Of a stretch of DNA of 64,000 nucleotides, positions 42,868-51,245 are shown piece by piece (the stretch's first letter is position 1; every line of letters starts with the position of its first letter). The translations under genes and the position numbers were made by a program. The stretch covers positions 32,020-96,019 of the forward strand of contig JAUIMC010000014.1 of NCBI GenBank assembly GCA_030433215.1. The letters are read 5' to 3'. The notes under the pieces are model-generated. The model had not been told where the DNA came from, did no database searches, and saw nothing but the letters and a program-made list of their open reading frames with translations. Source of the DNA: Alphaproteobacteria bacterium. GTDB lineage: Bacteria > Pseudomonadota > Alphaproteobacteria > Caulobacterales > Parvularculaceae.

Positions 42868-43713
42868 CTAACTCCGTTCTTTCGTAAAATAGGCGATCCC
42901 TCGCGTTTCATAACTCTCCCGCGTCCGCGCGCCTTTGCGCGCCGCGTCGTGAAATGCGGTGTGCGGCGTGCGCCAGGCGCGCCCATGATCGGAATCATGA
43001 AACTTGATAAAGACGATTTCGTCCTTCGTCATATCCGGGTAGTACCACCACCGGTGTTCAGGATTATGAAAGAAGATCGTTGCAGCGACCATTTCCTCTT
43101 CGCCAGGGATCGGTTTGAAACGCTCTTCATAAGGCGGGATCTCGTCCACGTCGACCTTGACATTGGAAACGCCTTCATCGTCCTTGACGCTCGCCGCTTC
43201 GCATAGCGCCAGCGGCCAGTCCTGCGGCGGCTCGCTCAAAACGCGCCAGATACTGAAGATGATGAAGCGGTCGTAACCGGGTCCATCAGGCGCCGTTTTC
43301 TCATAAAGCATCTGCGCGATCTTGTGCGACGTGAACTCGTTGAAATCCACATGCGCTTCCGCCGCCGGCGGCTGAATGATCTCGCCGGTCTTGCCGCTTG
43401 ACCGGATTTGCCCGCCCATGATCGCCACATGATCGGCGCCCGTCATCTCCATGGCGATCTTCTTGATCTCGGGAAAATAGACATTCTCTATGCGCTGCTT
43501 GTTCTCGAAATCGTCGAGCTGGGTCGGGTGCTCGGCGATGGCGAAGCCGTGTTCATCAAGCGTGAAGGGCTTGTCCGCCTGGCGCGCATTGCGAATGACA
43601 ACCGGATAGGGTTCGTATTCGCCAGTGTTCACTTCCTCGCCCGGGGCCCAGAAACGCCGATTAATGAGCGATGTTGGCTTCAGGTAAGAAATTTTCGCGT
43701 CTACGGTTTCCAT
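42868..43713 (-). CDS. CmcJ/NvfI-like oxidoreductase (putative non-heme Fe oxygenase)
   Basis: 281 aa; AEAHVDFNEF (HxD), ALCEA, EHRWWYYPDMTKDEIVFIKFHDSD...PHTAFHD family pattern. Confidence 0.75.
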   Translation of the reverse strand: METVDAKISYLKPTSLINRRFWAPGEEVNTGEYEPYPVVIRNARQADKPFTLDEHGFAIAEHPTQLDDFENKQRIENVYFPEIKKIAMEMTGADHVAIMGGQIRSSGKTGEIIQPPAAEAHVDFNEFTSHKIAQMLYEKTAPDGPGYDRFIIFSIWRVLSEPPQDWPLALCEAASVKDDEGVSNVKVDVDEIPPYEERFKPIPGEEEMVAATIFFHNPEHRWWYYPDMTKDEIVFIKFHDSDHGRAWRTPHTAFHDAARKGARTRESYETRGIAYFTKERS

Positions 43714-43730
43714 TTCCGCGATCCTCCCTG

Positions 43731-44156
43731 TCAGGTTTTGGAAAACAGATTCCGCACGTCGTCCGGCGCGGGCGCGGATTTGATGCCGCCGGGCGCGCTC
43801 TCATCATAAACCGTCCAGACGCGCTTTTCCGTTCCTTCAACGCAAACGACATCCCCCAACAGAATACGATGGGCGACCGTAAAGCTTGAGCGTCCGAATT
43901 CCGGCGCGTCGCTTTCGACAATAACATCGTCGCCATAGGCCGCGGGGCGCATGAACCGCGCCTGCAGATCGATCAACGGATAGCCGGCGACCCCCATGCC
44001 TTTGCGCATTTCACGCTTTTTCGGCAGGCCGGCGAATTCGAACATCTGCACGGTGTTTTCGCTAAACATATCGATGAAGCGCGGCGCGAAGACGATGCCC
44101 GCCGGATCGCACCAGCCCCACTCGATACGAAGCTTCCTCTGGAAGAACGCCGTCAC
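43731..44156 (-). CDS. acyl-CoA thioesterase, 4HBT hot-dog fold
   Basis: 141 aa; RIEWGWCDPAGIVFAPRFIDMF motif. Confidence 0.85.
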   Translation of the reverse strand: MTAFFQRKLRIEWGWCDPAGIVFAPRFIDMFSENTVQMFEFAGLPKKREMRKGMGVAGYPLIDLQARFMRPAAYGDDVIVESDAPEFGRSSFTVAHRILLGDVVCVEGTEKRVWTVYDESAPGGIKSAPAPDDVRNLFSKT

Positions 44157-44159
44157 GGG

Positions 44160-44588
44160 TTACGGCCTGAAGGTCAGAGCGCCGCGCCGTTCGCTGAAGC
44201 GCCAGCCCTCCTCAGTCAGTTTGAAGCGGTCTTTGTAATAGCCGACGAGCGGGCCGTCATTCTTGTGCGGCAAGCCGCCGTCTTCGGCTTCCTTGCCGGT
44301 GAAAAGCAGAATGATGCTGTAGGCCGACGCTTCGGTTTCGCTCTCGACCGTGACCACGACATTGGCGCAAGCATGCTGGCTGATGCGCGGCGGGCGAGCG
44401 GTGAACGCCTCCATAAGCGCATCCCTGCCGACGATCGGGTCATCCGGCGCCGTGGGGCGCGTCATCAATCCGTCTTCGGTATAAAGCGCGACGATCGCCT
44501 TCCAGTCATGGGCGTCGGTCAGATTGGCGTAATGATGAATGAGGCGCGCGCATTCCCATTCGATGGCGCGGCGGTCTTCCGGTTTCAT
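44160..44588 (-). CDS. NTF2/SnoaL-like protein
   Basis: 142 aa; ARLIHHYANLTDAHDWKAIVALYTEDGLMTRP. Confidence 0.8.
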   Translation of the reverse strand: MKPEDRRAIEWECARLIHHYANLTDAHDWKAIVALYTEDGLMTRPTAPDDPIVGRDALMEAFTARPPRISQHACANVVVTVESETEASAYSIILLFTGKEAEDGGLPHKNDGPLVGYYKDRFKLTEEGWRFSERRGALTFRP

Positions 44589-44590
44589 AG

Positions 44591-45310
44591 TCAGTCCTTA
44601 AAGCCTTCTCTTGCACGGCTGTTGTCTATCTTGATCGCTTTGCCCGTCACCGGGTGCTCATAGTGGAACGGCACGATGTCCGTCGCCGGCCACAGACGCG
44701 GCGCCGGATCAATCAGTTCGTCCGGTCCAAGCGGGTCTTCGGGGTAACAGACCTTGGCCATGGGAATAAAGTCGATGGCCGTTTTGCCCCAGCCTTCCTG
44801 GAAGCTGCCATGCCAGTGCGGGAAATAGCCGAGCCGCTTGATTTTCCAGACGCCGCCTTCGCGGACATACTCGTTTTCGTAGACCCCGCCTTCCCACCAC
44901 TGGCGCTGGCGGCCTTCGGCGGTTTCGTGTGTGCCGGCCTGCATCATGGAGCGTCCGCGCGCCTTCGCGGTTTTCCGGTTGTCGTCGACATCGATGATCA
45001 TCTGCATTTGTGGATGATCGAGCAGCCAGCCATAGACGGGCCCGTTATGACCGGCAGTGAACTGTGTGCGGAAGCGCTCGATATAAAGGCGTTTCACGCC
45101 TTTCTTGCCTTTGTAGACGCCGCCGAGGAACCAGACCTCGCCGTCATCGGCGAAAAGATCAGCGACTTCCTCATACTGGGATTTGTCGATGAAATAGCCA
45201 TAGGCGTATTGCAGCTTGCGGATATCGTTGACGTCGCGAAGCCTTCCGACTTCATCCTCCAGCGCCTCGATCTTTTTTTCGAGCTTTTTAAGTTTCTTGT
45301 CGTCCGACAT
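44591..45310 (-). CDS. NTF2/SnoaL-like protein with N-terminal coiled coil
   Basis: 239 aa; KKLKKLEKKIEALEDEVGRLRDVNDIRKLQYAYGYFIDKSQYEEVADLFADDGEVWF. Confidence 0.8.
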   Translation of the reverse strand: MSDDKKLKKLEKKIEALEDEVGRLRDVNDIRKLQYAYGYFIDKSQYEEVADLFADDGEVWFLGGVYKGKKGVKRLYIERFRTQFTAGHNGPVYGWLLDHPQMQMIIDVDDNRKTAKARGRSMMQAGTHETAEGRQRQWWEGGVYENEYVREGGVWKIKRLGYFPHWHGSFQEGWGKTAIDFIPMAKVCYPEDPLGPDELIDPAPRLWPATDIVPFHYEHPVTGKAIKIDNSRAREGFKD

Positions 45311-45325
45311 GGGCGCCTCCGCTCC

Positions 45326-46714
45326 TTAAGCCGGTTTCTTTTTCAAGGAGGGCGGCGGCGGCAATACGCCGCCCGCCGCCATGGCGTCGCCATAAGGCTT
45401 CATGCCGTACCAGAAGATGAAAATCGCGGGCGGGCCCATCAGCGTCGCGGTCAGGAAGATCGAGTAGCGGATATTTTCTTCCGAGAAGATAAAGTCCGTG
45501 AAGCTTGCCACGACCAGCGGCCCGAGCCCCATGCCGACGACATTCATGATGAACAGGAACAGGAACGTCATCTGACCGCGCAACTGGTTCGGGGTCACGC
45601 TCTGCAGCGCCGCGTTTTCCACGGGCGCAGCCATGCCCGTGAAGACCGTGGAGACAAGGAAGATGCCCGCCGCCAGCCAGGGACTCGGCATCAGCGGCTG
45701 CAGCATGGCAAGCGGCGCGGCGATCGCTGTCGAGTAGACGACCACGCGGATATTGGAGTCGTAAATGTTCTTCTTCCACCAGCGCTCGGCGATCCAGCTC
45801 CCCGTGAAAAGACCGATGGGCATGGCGACAAGCAGGCTGAAGCCCGACACATAACCGATGAGTTCGGGGTCCCATCCGTAGGTGCGGCTATAGAACGCCG
45901 GCCCCCACATCGACATCCCGAACATCTGCACGGAACGCAGCGCAAGACCGGCGAAGAGCGGCACGAAAACTTTCCAGTGATAGAAAAGGAACTGGAAGAC
46001 TTCCGTAATCGGACTTGATTCTTTTTGCACGACGCCGCGGCGCTTAGGTTCTTTAACCGTCAGCATCAGCCCGGAAACGATAAGACCCGGCATGCCGACA
46101 AGCACCAGCACAACCTGCCAGCCGCGCAAGTGAATCCCGAAAGGAAGGTCGTAGCCGGCGCTCGTTCCGACGAGACCGATCACGGCGCCGCCGATAATCA
46201 TCGCAAGACCGGAGCCGGCGACAAAACCGAGATTCATGCCTGCGATGGCGCGCGGCAGTTTATGCGGCGGAAAATAATCCGACAGCATGGAATAGGCCGA
46301 CGGACCGCTCGTGGTCTCGCCGACGCCAACGCCGACCCGCGCCATGAACAGCTGCCAGAAATTACCCGCCAGTCCGCAAAAGGCGGTCATCAGACTCCAG
46401 ATGGCGATACCGACCGCCATGATGTGCTTGCGGCTGTGGCGGTCCACCATGCGCGCCACGGGCAAGCCGAGCACCGCGTAAAAGAAGGTGAAGGCAAAGC
46501 CCATGACGAGACCCATCTGAACATCCGTCAGACCGAGATCGGCTTTGATGGGTTCGACCAGAAGGGTGAGGATGCCGCGGTCGAGAAAGTTGACCATGAC
46601 TGCAAGGGCGAGAATAGCAACGCAATACCAGCCCTGCGCCGCCGGCGGATACGCCTCTTCGTCGATTTTCGGCGCTTCGTCTTCGGCCTTGCCGGCCTCG
46701 GCGGCGATGTCCAT
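45326..46714 (-). CDS. MFS transporter
   Basis: 462 aa from ATG 46714; NFLDRGILTLLVEPIKADLGLTDVQMGLVMGF. Confidence 0.87.
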   Translation of the reverse strand: MDIAAEAGKAEDEAPKIDEEAYPPAAQGWYCVAILALAVMVNFLDRGILTLLVEPIKADLGLTDVQMGLVMGFAFTFFYAVLGLPVARMVDRHSRKHIMAVGIAIWSLMTAFCGLAGNFWQLFMARVGVGVGETTSGPSAYSMLSDYFPPHKLPRAIAGMNLGFVAGSGLAMIIGGAVIGLVGTSAGYDLPFGIHLRGWQVVLVLVGMPGLIVSGLMLTVKEPKRRGVVQKESSPITEVFQFLFYHWKVFVPLFAGLALRSVQMFGMSMWGPAFYSRTYGWDPELIGYVSGFSLLVAMPIGLFTGSWIAERWWKKNIYDSNIRVVVYSTAIAAPLAMLQPLMPSPWLAAGIFLVSTVFTGMAAPVENAALQSVTPNQLRGQMTFLFLFIMNVVGMGLGPLVVASFTDFIFSEENIRYSIFLTATLMGPPAIFIFWYGMKPYGDAMAAGGVLPPPPSLKKKPA

Positions 46715-46920
46715 AGATAGGTTCCTTCCCGAACACTGATCCGACCGCCCTTGAAGCGCTGAGGCTAGAGGCGATTTTCGTATTGTAAAAACGCAAAGCC
46801 GAAACCGCGCCGCCGCTTGACCGGACTGCGGGCCTGTCTTCACAAGTCGCTGAAAGTATAGATGAACCGGCCCTCTTGGCCAGTTGTTTGGACCGCCGCA
46901 GCGCGCCGAAGCGGGCCAAC

Positions 46921-46948
46921 TTGCGCCTCACGGCGCAAAGGGTTTTTT
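46921..46948 (+). terminator. orphan Rho-independent terminator-like hairpin
   Basis: TTGCGCC-TCAC-GGCGCAA followed by AGGGTTTTTT, with no upstream + strand CDS. Confidence 0.5.
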
Positions 46949-47090
46949 CCATTCGCGCAAGGCCCTCGCGAGCCCCTTGGACCCGGCTGCCTCCCTCCCG
47001 GGTTCAACAGTTGGTTCCCGCCCGGTGGCGAAGCGCGCCGGACGCGCCCTAGGGTCTTGCCGGCACAAGCAACCTTAATGGGAGGTTCAG

Positions 47091-47702
47091 ATGAAAATCG
47101 CCATCGTCGGCGCCACCGGCAATATCGGTCAACGGCTGATCGCAGAAGCTTTGTCCCGGGGTCATGAAGTCACCGCCCTCGCCCGCAAGACGAACGACCT
47201 GAGTGAAAAGGACCATCTTCATGTGGTCGCCGCCGACATTCTCAGCGATGACGCGGTCTCCATCCTCAATGGACAGGATGCGGTGATTTATTCCCTGCGC
47301 TTCAAGGATATCGACTACGGCAAAGCGATTGAGACCTTCCGTAAATCCGATGCGCCGCGACTGCTCATCGTCGGCGGCGCGGCGTCGCTGCTGGCCGAGC
47401 CGGGCGGACAAGCGCTGATCGACACGCCAGGCTTCCCGGAAGAAGTGAAGATCGAGGCGGAGCCGGCCCGTCAGGTGAAAAACGCGCTCATTGAATCAGG
47501 CAAGGACGATTGGACCTATCTGTCGCCCTCGATCATGATCGGACCCGGCGAGCGCACCGGCAAATTCCGCCTCGGCGGCGACGTCGTCTTGAAGGACGCA
47601 GAGGGCAACAGCGCCATCAGCTATGAAGATTACGCCATCGCCATGATCGACGAAGTGGAAAACCCGAAACATCAGGGCAAGCGCTTCACGGTCGGTTACT
47701 AA
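47091..47702 (+). CDS. NmrA/SDR-like NAD(P)-binding protein
   Basis: 203 aa; IAIVGATGNIGQRLIAEALSRGHEVTALAR. Confidence 0.87.
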   Translation: MKIAIVGATGNIGQRLIAEALSRGHEVTALARKTNDLSEKDHLHVVAADILSDDAVSILNGQDAVIYSLRFKDIDYGKAIETFRKSDAPRLLIVGGAASLLAEPGGQALIDTPGFPEEVKIEAEPARQVKNALIESGKDDWTYLSPSIMIGPGERTGKFRLGGDVVLKDAEGNSAISYEDYAIAMIDEVENPKHQGKRFTVGY

Positions 47703-47717
47703 GTCGAGGACAGAACA

Positions 47718-48626
47718 ATGAAAGATTTTGCAGGGAAAACCGCCTTCATCACCGGCGGCGCCTCAGGCGCCGGCTTCGGACAGGCTTGCGTTTTCGGCGA
47801 CGCCGGCTGCCGCGTGGCGATCGCGGATATTCGCAAGGACGCCGTCGACGAGGCGCTCGACAAGCTGAAGGCGCGCGGCATCGACGCCTATGGCGTGGCG
47901 CTCGACATCACCGACCGCAAGGCTTATGCGGCGGCCGCCGACAAGGTGGAGAAAGATTTCGCGCCGGTCGACCTTCTCTTCAACACGGCGGGCGTCTCGA
48001 TTTTCGGCCCGCTCGAAAAAGCAAGCTATGACGATTACGACTGGATCATGGGCGTCAATTTCGACGGCGTCGTCAACGGCATGCAGACTTTCGTCCCGCG
48101 CCTCATCGAGCGTGGGCGCGGCGGCTATATCGTCAACACCTCCTCACTCGGCTGTTTCGTGGCGGCGAGCGTCGCCGGCATTTATTCGGCGTCGAAATTC
48201 GCCGTGCACGGCATCACCATGGCGATGCGCGACGCGCTGACGCCTTATGGCATCGGGGTCTCGGTGCTATGCCCGGCCAATATCCGCTCCAATATCGCCG
48301 AATCCGTCGACACGCGGCCCGCCCATCTTTCCAACTCGGGCTATGAAGTCGATGAAGCCGAACTCGCCGCGCTGCGCGAGATCTACGCGCAAGGGATGGA
48401 TCCGGAAGAACTCGCCGGCCATGTCAAAGACGCCATGGAGAAAGAGCAATTCTACATCATCCCCTATCCGGAAGCGCGTCCGATGCTGGAGATGGCGTTT
48501 AAACAGGTGCTCGATTCCTTGCCGCCCATCGACAGCGACAAGGAAGGTCAGGCGAAACGCCACGCCGCCATGATGAAATATCAGGAAGCGCGCAAGGACA
48601 TGGATTCCAAGCGCTACAAGAAATAA
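47718..48626 (+). CDS. SDR oxidoreductase resembling LigD/LigL-type C-alpha dehydrogenases
   Basis: 302 aa; MKDFAGKTAFITGGASGAGFGQACVFGDAG, NTAGVSIFGPLEKASYDDYDWIMGVN, YSASK, YIIPYPEARPMLE. Confidence 0.82.
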   Translation: MKDFAGKTAFITGGASGAGFGQACVFGDAGCRVAIADIRKDAVDEALDKLKARGIDAYGVALDITDRKAYAAAADKVEKDFAPVDLLFNTAGVSIFGPLEKASYDDYDWIMGVNFDGVVNGMQTFVPRLIERGRGGYIVNTSSLGCFVAASVAGIYSASKFAVHGITMAMRDALTPYGIGVSVLCPANIRSNIAESVDTRPAHLSNSGYEVDEAELAALREIYAQGMDPEELAGHVKDAMEKEQFYIIPYPEARPMLEMAFKQVLDSLPPIDSDKEGQAKRHAAMMKYQEARKDMDSKRYKK

Positions 48627-48631
48627 AAAAA

Positions 48632-48660
48632 CCGCGCCCTGACTATATGTCAGGGCGCGG
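48632..48660. terminator. bidirectional terminator between convergent SDR and cupin genes
   Basis: perfect CCGCGCCCTGAC-TATAT-GTCAGGGCGCGG stem; A-run on the left flank. Confidence 0.75.
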
Positions 48661-48683
48661 CGTATATCCTCTCCGCCGAAAAG

Positions 48684-49223
48684 CTAGCGGTAAAGCTGCT
48701 CGTTGATCGGCAGATTGTTTTCACGGCAATAGGTCTCGTAGTGGTTCATGAACCACCACACATCGAGGGTTTCGATGTGCTCGCCTTTGTCGTCGTAAAA
48801 TTCGTTCGCGCCCTGCATCCAGCCGAAGAGCTTCACGCCCTGCGGGTGCTCGGTGACGAGGGTGTGGGCTTGTCCCGGCGCTTCGGAAATGAAGTCGCCG
48901 GGTTCTGCCAGCCAGTCATATTCGAGATAGCGCACGCTGCCTTCGAGGCACATCATGATGACCTGCCCGCGATGCTTGTGCGTGCCGATGACGCCCGGCT
49001 CCTTTATCCAGAGGATATTGCCGTACCAGTTCTGGCGAACGTCGAAGGCAAGATGCCGGATCGCGGCGTTGTCGCCGAACGGAATCCAGGGGCTGTCCAC
49101 GTCTTCGTGACCGACGAAGCCGCCGGGGACGAGATGCCGGTCGAGAACCTTTTTGTGGTTCTCCGGCACGTCGATAATTTTGTAGTTCGAATTCGATTTT
49201 GTAACCGCGCCAATGCTGCTCAT
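48684..49223 (-). CDS. cupin protein, 2,4'-dihydroxyacetophenone dioxygenase (DAD)-like, copy A
   Basis: 179 aa; GTHKHRGQVIMMCLEGSVRYLEYDWLAEPGDFISEAPGQAHTLV, three conserved His. Confidence 0.75.
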   Translation of the reverse strand: MSSIGAVTKSNSNYKIIDVPENHKKVLDRHLVPGGFVGHEDVDSPWIPFGDNAAIRHLAFDVRQNWYGNILWIKEPGVIGTHKHRGQVIMMCLEGSVRYLEYDWLAEPGDFISEAPGQAHTLVTEHPQGVKLFGWMQGANEFYDDKGEHIETLDVWWFMNHYETYCRENNLPINEQLYR

Positions 49224-49244
49224 GATCGATCTCCTTTTCGGCGC

Positions 49245-49793
49245 TTAAATATAAAGCTGCTTGTTGATCGGAATGCCCTGCTCCTCGCAGTAGCTTTCAT
49301 AGTGATCGAGGAACCACCAGACATCGACTGTATCGATGTGATTGCCTTCTTCGTCGTAGAACTCGTTCGCCCCTTGCATCCAGCCGAAGAGTTTCACGCC
49401 GTTCGGATCATCCGTGACGAGCGTATGCGCCTCGCCGGGCATTTCATGGATGAACGCGCCGGGATAGGCCACCCAGTCATATTCGAGATAACGGAAGCTG
49501 CCTTCCAGGCAGACCATCAGCACCTGGCCGCGGTGCTTGTGGGTCGAGACAACGCCGGGCGACTTCACCCAGAGAATGTTGCCGACCCAGTTGTTGTGCA
49601 CGTCGAAGGCAAGATAGCGGATCGCCGCATTCTCCCCGAACGGCACCCAGGGACTTTCTTCGAGGGAAGAGCCCACATAGCTGCCTTCGATGCCTCGCCG
49701 TTTGATCAATTCCTTGAACGGCTCTGGCACATCGACAATTTTGAAGTCGCCGCTTTCCGGCGCTTTCATGGTCGCATCGCCAACTTTCGCCAT
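49245..49793 (-). CDS. cupin protein, DAD-like, copy B
   Basis: 182 aa; STHKHRGQVLMVCLEGSFRYLEYDWVAYPGAFIHEMPGEAHTLV; tandem paralogue of 48684-49223. Confidence 0.75.
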   Translation of the reverse strand: MAKVGDATMKAPESGDFKIVDVPEPFKELIKRRGIEGSYVGSSLEESPWVPFGENAAIRYLAFDVHNNWVGNILWVKSPGVVSTHKHRGQVLMVCLEGSFRYLEYDWVAYPGAFIHEMPGEAHTLVTDDPNGVKLFGWMQGANEFYDEEGNHIDTVDVWWFLDHYESYCEEQGIPINKQLYI

Positions 49794-49826
49794 ATCCTGT
49801 CTCCTCTATCATAGTTACTCGCTCGG

Positions 49827-51068
49827 CTACGCCACGGCGGGGTTAGCCTGTGCGCGTTTAATCGGCGCGGTTTCCGTCAGCATCGTGGCGACGCATCCCG
49901 CAGCGATCGCGAAACCGCAAATGATCCAGAGCGGAGCCGTAAGGCCGAACTTATCAGCTGCCCAGCCCGCCATGAAAGGCGACAACACGCCGCCGAAGAC
50001 TTCGCCCGTGGCCATGACCAGCGCCAGCACCGTCGCCACATGCCCTGACTGGATTGTTTCCGACGGCACGGTCGCCATGAATATAGGAAAACAGCCATTG
50101 AGCGCCCAGCCGAAGAAGAAGATCACCGCCAGCACCCAGGGCGACCCGTCAAAGAACATCGCCCCCAGCGGCAACAGAACGCCCATGAACGGGATCGCGA
50201 CCAGAACCGGCTTCCGGCCGATGCGGTCCGACAGCCCCGCGACAACGAAACTGCCGATGGTCGCCGAAATCCCGAGCGCGCCCATCAGCCAGCCCATGGT
50301 TTGCGGCGCAACGCCTTTCACCTGCGTCAGGTAGAGCGGCATGAACGCCCAAGTGATGACCAGATAGGAAACCAGAAGCACCGACACAATCGAGCAGACC
50401 ACGATATTCTTGTAGGAGAACGCCTCCTTCAGGGTCATTGGCTTCGAAGTTTCTTCGGTTTTCGGCTCCGGCAGCGGCTCGTCGATGAACTTCCAGATCA
50501 GGAGCGCCGTAATGATGCCGGGCACGCCCGCAAGGAAGAAGGCGCCGCGCCATCCGATGGCGGCGGCGATCGCCACCAGCACTACCGGCGCCACAAACGA
50601 GCCGAAAAAGTTCGAACCGAAATTCTGCATGACGCCCATGGCGAGACCGCGATGGCGCGGATTGACTTCGCGCACGACCAGAGCGTGAGAAATCGGCGCG
50701 ATCGGTCCTTCGGCAACGCCCATCAGCAAGCGCGCGCCGAACAGCAGGAGGAACGAGGTCGCCAGCCCGGACAGCACCGAACACAGCGAGAAGGCGAAAA
50801 TCGCCACCAGCAAAAAGCCCTTGCGGTTGCCGGCTTTGTCAGAGGCCGCGCTCACCAGATAGCCGGCAATCGCCCAGGTCAGCGACAGGGCACCGGCCAG
50901 AATGCCCACATGCGTGTTTGTGAGATTGAGGTCCGGCTGCACAAACGGCATCAAAAAGTTGAGCGCATTGCGGTCGAAAAAGACAATGCCGAAATTAAGA
51001 CTTAAAAGCGCAACCAGCACGAACTGATACGCAGCGCTCTTCTTTGACGTCTGCAGCCCCTGTTCCAC
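49827..51068 (-). CDS. MFS transporter
   Basis: 413 aa; FGIVFFDRNALNFLMPFVQPDLNLTNTHVGILAGALSLTWAIAGYLVSAASDKAGNRKG. Confidence 0.88.
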   Translation of the reverse strand: MEQGLQTSKKSAAYQFVLVALLSLNFGIVFFDRNALNFLMPFVQPDLNLTNTHVGILAGALSLTWAIAGYLVSAASDKAGNRKGFLLVAIFAFSLCSVLSGLATSFLLLFGARLLMGVAEGPIAPISHALVVREVNPRHRGLAMGVMQNFGSNFFGSFVAPVVLVAIAAAIGWRGAFFLAGVPGIITALLIWKFIDEPLPEPKTEETSKPMTLKEAFSYKNIVVCSIVSVLLVSYLVITWAFMPLYLTQVKGVAPQTMGWLMGALGISATIGSFVVAGLSDRIGRKPVLVAIPFMGVLLPLGAMFFDGSPWVLAVIFFFGWALNGCFPIFMATVPSETIQSGHVATVLALVMATGEVFGGVLSPFMAGWAADKFGLTAPLWIICGFAIAAGCVATMLTETAPIKRAQANPAVA

Positions 51069-51245
51069 GTTTCCCTCGCCTTTGTGGGTTGTTCTAATTC
51101 ACGATTACGCTAGCCGCGCTCTGTCGGCAAAGCAATGAACAGGAGCGCAATAGCAGTGGACTGAAACGCACCTGTCCGGTTCCCAACTATTTCCAATCGG
51201 GATGATTTTCATTTGCTTTTGTGATGGGCGAGAAGCCCCTCGCCT

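Noticed and set aside
46981-47030. tRNA-like T-arm string (CCCGGGTTCAAC...) in the intergenic gap
   Set aside because: No matching acceptor, D or anticodon stems; chance match
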